The translations under genes were made by a program, and so were the position numbers. 64,000 bases of DNA from Albifimbria verrucaria (taxonomy: Eukaryota > Ascomycota > Sordariomycetes > Hypocreales > Stachybotryaceae): assembly GCA_020081605.1 (NCBI GenBank), contig JAHREC010000013.1:3906001-3970000 (forward strand), read 5' to 3'. The first letter of the stretch is position 1. Every line of letters begins with the position of its first letter. This document shows, in pieces, positions 59,628 to 64,000 of this stretch. The notes below the pieces were generated by a model. The model was not told the DNA's origin. It made no database searches and worked only from the letters and a program-made list of their open reading frames with translations.

Positions 59628-60610
59628 AGTAAGAAGGATACTGGAGTCTGAGAACTTTAAGATGAGAGGAGTGAAGGGGTCTGAATGTAGATGAGTCTGA
59701 GGGTTGAAGTTCTTGAGCTGTTTGTCCCCGACCATGACGCCGCCTATATACATCGTGGCCGGAATTAAATTCCGGCCTCAGGAAGGAAAAGGGGTCACGA
59801 TGGGCGGCGCTGGCGCACAGAAAGCCGACGCATCATCCGTGGATCATAATAATTGGCAGATAGCCCGCATTTCAGACGTAACAGAAACCGAGTCGGTCTC
59901 GGCACATGGGCTTGCGCGGTCGAGGCCTCATAAACCTCTTATCATGGGATAGTTGCTACCAAATGACTGATCACAACCAGCTTCACAAACTCCAACAGAG
60001 GCAATTTTTGTAATGAAAATTATTGTTTTGAGTAAAATCTTTTAAGACATAGTTACAGATTATAGAAATAACAATAAATGACTTGGTAATAATACAACTT
60101 TGCATCTGTTATTGAAGAGTGATGTAAAGGAACAGGGACGCCAACTCTTCAGCCTCGGATGAGAGACGAAGTGGCAGCCCTTCTCATTTTTATAACAAGT
60201 AATGAAGAAAACACCATATCCTCACTTGGCCCAAGACCAGACTCAGGGTTTCCGCGCGTTCCATCTGTTTTCTGACTTCGCATCTCCGCCGGCAATTGTG
60301 AGTTTGCACAGAAAGTTTCGCTGCCGATGCTGCCCGGCCCATGTGGGAACTGGCCGGAATCTTTCCGGCCACCGGGGAGTCCGCATGGACCCCGTTTCAA
60401 TCTGGGGATTTGGCTGGAGGCTTCCGGTCTCGGACAACTCGCGAGAGGGGCATTAGAGAACACTACGAGCGCATTGGCTCGTTGACTGCTAGAAACAGGA
60501 AAGCTTTTCTTGGGGTCCGGGGTTATAAGATTTCCATTACGTAGATGCTCGTATTGCATTACTCAATAAATATTCCTCGCTAGCAAGTTAACAGCTCGTC
60601 TCATATTAGT
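59628..60610. other. Intergenic region between IDO and the secreted protein gene
   Basis: The IDO promoter is at 59628-59950. The part at 59990-60130 is AT-rich, followed by a GC-richer stretch with only short open frames. No gene. Confidence 0.5.
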
Positions 60611-61400
60611 CTAAGCAATAGAGTTGTCTGCTTTGGGGTTGAACAACGTCTTGAAACCATTCCGTGTCGTTGGGTCATTCTGGACGCTTGACGTGGCCAC
60701 GACATCAGATTGCGGCCGAGTCGATGATGCCGCACCATTCGTTTTGGTGATTGTCAACGGTGTCAGGGTCTGGCCTGAGCCTGGCAGCGTTAGGAACTTT
60801 GCCGCCGGTGGGAGTTCTGCCAGGGTTACGGTAATATTCGGAATACCCTGCCCGATAATCTGGATTTCGACCCATAGCTGCTCGACAGTCTCTTCGACTT
60901 CGCCCACAGTCTGATTGGTAGCCGGAAGGGCCTGCTGTATATCGCTTACCGTCTCGGTAACGGTGACTTGGGCTGTAGGTTGTGTGCTGGACACGGGCTC
61001 TGCATTTGAGGAAGACGCAGTGCTCGAGGCGGGGTCGTGTTTGGACCTGGCAGTACGATTGCCGTTGTCCATATATAGGTGATAGTTGAAGTACGCGTGA
61101 TCCGTGAGCGAGTTGTCAAGGTAATAGTTTTGTATACTGGCACAGTAACTTCTTGAACATTGCCCTGGCCGTCTGTGTCGGATGCATCTTGAGGGCTCCG
61201 TTTCACGACCTCTGGTGCACTGGGCAATTCATCATGCACATGGACGGATCCTTGAGCCTCTTCCACCAGATAAGAGGGTGCTTCATTGGGATTGTCGTTG
61301 GGGCTTGCCGCAACATGTCCCTGTGGCAGATGGAGAGCCGCAGACTCGCTTGGGTGCACCAGAACGGCGAGGGAACAGACAAAAGGGTATACAATTTCAT
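60611..61400 (-). CDS. Secreted Ser/Thr-rich protein with a Kex2-like site (two apparent deletions)
   Basis: The reading starts MKLYTLLSVPLAVLVHPSES, a signal peptide with probable cleavage near residue 20. A proline/acidic stretch leads to VVKR at residues 65-68, a Kex2-type dibasic site, so the first 68 residues may be a pre-pro region. The mature part has a Thr-rich beta-like stretch (TITLTTRSRITRTSTITYIW), a Ser/Thr-rich linker, QVTVTETVSDIQQALP, an acidic helix and possible N-glycosylation sites (NQT and NIT). No transmembrane or GPI signal closes the protein, which ends NPKADNSIA. The frame breaks at GGG 61371-61373, inside the signal peptide, and GGGG 61031-61034; corrected length is 792 nt (263 residues), intronless. 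I do not recognise the family. Secretion is inferred from the signal peptide only. Confidence 0.75.
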
Positions 61401-62994
61401 TGTGAAGATTTGAAGAAGTTTCTTAGAAAACGTGGGTGAAGATTCTTCATGACAATGGGCAGGTTTACTTATTTGTTCCCTTTGTTCCGTGACTTACAGT
61501 TGCGAAGAGCAACGCATACCAGTCGTCGCATAGAGCAACACTCTGCAGATCGGCGTCGAGAGACATTTGAACGTTGATCAACAATAACGTAACGCTCTCA
61601 GCTACAGGCATCAGACGGATTCAGAGCCATATTGTTGGACGCTCCGTTGTCACGACATTGTTAAGAATTATACTATATGGCGGAGAGCTGACGGTCTTGG
61701 TTGTGATACCATTCGAGTTGTCAGTGTGTTCACATATGATCCCCATGACATCTCATATAGATGCTTTATGGAAAGTCGTCTATCTATATAACATTACTAT
61801 ATGCAAATTAGATTTACTCACCCAGCTCTGCACTTGCATGCGCCAAAATGTTCCCTACAGGTGTCATGTCATGTACTAAGCAAGGTTGCATCACGCGACA
61901 GGCATGAAAATTAACACTGGCGCCATGCGAATCGGCCGCTTCCGGTAACTCTGGAACGGAGTGAATAGCTAAGCCCCAGAAAGTGGAGGAATTGGCCTTC
62001 AGACTAAAATAAGTCCCAAGGCATAGTGCTCACTCACTGCTGCAAGCTATCGTGAGTAAGCCTCGGAGGTGGTGAGAAGAAAAACCCGCAGACAGGCTAG
62101 TTCTTCTAGAGGACAACCCGCGCGCGAGTGTGTGGGTTAAGCATTCTGATGTATTTCCTTTCCCCATAGCAAATGCACACCAATGAAATTACCATGAGAA
62201 TAGGCATGGTTCACTTATCCTCGTTAATTATGCTGAATTGTTTGGACCAGAAACCTCCACATGGCCCAGTCTTGCGGTCTGGACTTTTCCAGTTGCCACC
62301 TACCGTTCTGGACAGTCAACGTTAGTTGGTGGTGCAACGTTCTCCTCCAGCCAAGACCAATTGCCTGCGCGCGATGCAGTCAGCCAGGCCAGGCCAGGCC
62401 GTAAGACGGTGGTCAGAACGGACTCCGTTCTCTGTCAGCGCCAACGGGCCTTTGGGGATCAGATGGCATCATCTGAGCAACTCTGGTTCGGTAACGGCAT
62501 GCCTCGAGATTGCAAGATTAAGGCCTGCGATTTCGGTTCCACCTCAACTTCAACACCCATGCTCTTCCACCCATGACTATCGTGAAATCACGGATCCATT
62601 GCCACGGGAGACGAATCAGACGCACACAAGAGGCGTACCCATGTGCGCCCTCGGTGTTACCGCATGGGCCCGTCGCCCATCCATGCAGGGAAGCCCAGAC
62701 GTTGCACCACAGCTTTGGCTAGAGGGAAGATACCCTTGCTCAGCTTATTGGGGATGGCTGCAGCCAACTTCCCGCAATCCCGGCCGCTTTTCCCTCTTTG
62801 GCCTACTTCGCTTCGTTTGCGCCGAGCGAGATCTACGCCTGCGGGTGCTGGCGGAGCCGCGAGGAATTCATCCTGTCCTCTCTCTCACTTCGTGTGTGTG
62901 TGCGCGCGCGGAGAGATAGTGAGCACCACCAAGGAAGCGAAACCAGACACAATGATCTACTGACCTGAGCCGCTTATTGGGTTCTAAGACGACA
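61401..62994. other. Divergent intergenic region
   Basis: Upstream of the secreted protein gene (-) and of the Cys-rich gene (+). The sequence 61440-62230 is AT-rich; the part from 62230 on is mixed and carries a GTGTGTGTGCGCGCG run near 62893-62909. Overlapping plus-strand open frames at 62238-62963 have no recognisable content. Confidence 0.45.
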
Positions 62995-64000
62995 ATGGTG
63001 AAACTCTTGTTCTTCGGCTGCCTCGCCGGCATGGCGGCTTCTGCGACGAGGTTCGGCGCTGTGCCTTTGCCGAGGATGGCCTCATGCCGCGAAATTTCTT
63101 GGAAGAGATAAACCCTCTTGCGAAGCGCGCGGACGTTTGTGGCGCCGACACTCATTCCTGTGAGTCCTGCCTCTTCCCTTCAAGCTCCTCTGTCACACTT
63201 GGCTAATCCGGTGCTCTTGAACCGATAGGTCGCGATGTCAGGCACGAGAACGACTGCTGCCCCAACACCACCTACTGCTATATCAATGACAGTGACGAGC
63301 TCAAGTGCTGTCCCCTTGGGTCTCCTTGCCGAAGCCGGTGTCAAAGGAACCAGTTCCGTTGCTACCAGACCTCAACGCTCTCTGCGACCAGGACTGCCTC
63401 TGGCGGGAGACCCCGTCACCCACTGTGACGAGAATTCTCGGCTGCTGCGGCCGTGCGTGCCCTGACAACAAGCAGTACAAGTGTCCCACCGACCAATGTT
63501 GCCCATACGGCTTTCAATGCGGTGATGGCGATTGCATATCCGTCAGCGTTCCCCAGCCGTCTCAAACGGGGCTTGTTCGCCCTATCCAAGAAGGATGCCA
63601 GTTCTCCAACCAGACCCGGTGCGACGATGGCGAGGGTGTTGCACTGATGGGTATGACTGTGTCAAGATTGACGACCAGCCCAGCTGCTCACCAGCAGCAC
63701 CGACCGACTCAAACATTGTCCTTACCGACCAGTCCTCCAACGAACTCTCGGACGGCGAAAAGGCGGGAATTGCCATCGGCACCGTGTTCGGCGCCGGTAT
63801 CATCATCGCCGCCCTCACGTGGCTGTGCATCAGGCGCAGGAACCGCCGCCGCCAGACAGCAACCCAGCAAAGCGCCAGTGTAGTAGACCAACCTGTCCGC
63901 GACAACATGACCGAGCTGACGGCGTCGACACGACCGCCGGGCCGCGGTCTGCCGCATGACTATTTCGGCGCGGACGCTGTCGCGGGGCCCTACACGGACA
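62995..64000 (+). CDS. Cys-rich type I membrane protein, partial at right edge (three apparent deletions)
   Basis: The ATG at 62995 begins MVKLLFFGCLAGMAASA, a signal peptide. After the KRADVCGADTHSC stretch and the intron 63160-63228 comes a Cys-dense ectodomain with HENDCCPNTTYCYINDSDEL, KCCPLGSPCRSRCQRNQFRC, GCCGRACPDNKQYKC and TDQCCPYGFQCGDGDC, like small knotted repeats. A hydrophobic span (GIAIGTVFGAGIIIAALTWL) precedes the basic stop-transfer CIRRRNRRRQ and a polar cytoplasmic tail still open at the window end. The frame breaks once within about 63035-63070, then at GGG 63405-63407 and GGG 63649-63651. The protein has the plan of a wall-facing receptor or sensor (Cys-rich outside, one span, tail), but no named family is recognised. 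The C-terminus lies beyond the window. Confidence 0.8.

Overview
This is filamentous-ascomycete nuclear DNA (Pezizomycotina; Sordariomycetes, probably Hypocreales, by gene content and style - an inference, since no marker was searched). Support comes from short introns of about 50-165 bp with GTRNGT donors and YAG acceptors, compact genes separated by long gaps, and clearly fungal products: class III chitin synthase, ApsA/Num1, Opy2, a ras-2/RasB-type GTPase, a fungal indoleamine dioxygenase and a fungal Sam35-like protein. No prokaryotic features, rRNA, convincing tRNA, CRISPR or intact transposon were seen.

Layout: UBC12 (201-993, -) and class III chitin synthase (1781-4646, -); a gene-poor 5 kb; OPY2 (9850-11321, +); RAS2 (14667-15538, -); 5 kb without recognisable genes; a haloacid dehalogenase-like gene (20688-21491, -); a six-span membrane protein (22149-23487, +); a 6 kb gene-poor, partly AT-rich stretch; apsA (29522-33679, +), OTU2-like (34478-35407, +); a divergent methyltransferase/SDR pair (35535-36450, - and 37365-38418, +); a small conserved-looking gene (39219-39438, -); 6.3 kb of simple repeats and strand-asymmetric sequence; SAM35-like (45729-46757, +) convergent with GID1/RanBPM-like (47422-49511, -); IES4-like (51922-52833, -); an FAD monooxygenase and indoleamine dioxygenase in tandem (56021-59627, -); a secreted Ser/Thr-rich protein (60611-61400, -); and a Cys-rich type I membrane protein that runs off the right edge (62995 onward, +).

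The most important reading note is technical. Fifteen of the 18 genes have their reading frame broken, always in the sense of missing bases, nearly always at a short homopolymer and mostly C or G. I count about 44 missing bases in roughly 22 kb of coding sequence. When each is restored, the exon sum of every complete gene becomes an exact multiple of three and the family motifs line up. I therefore treat these as uncorrected deletion errors of the assembly, not pseudogenes, and annotate whole genes across the breaks. One exception is an in-frame TGA in the methyltransferase, which a deletion does not explain.

Functionally the left half is rich in hyphal-growth and signalling genes (cell-wall synthesis, Opy2, Ras, cortical dynein anchor). 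The right half holds housekeeping complexes (SAM, CTLH/GID ubiquitin ligase, INO80) and a possible tryptophan-catabolic pair. The most interesting biological lead is a run of five LC8-like (TQT / GIQTD-type) motifs in the ApsA dynein anchor.
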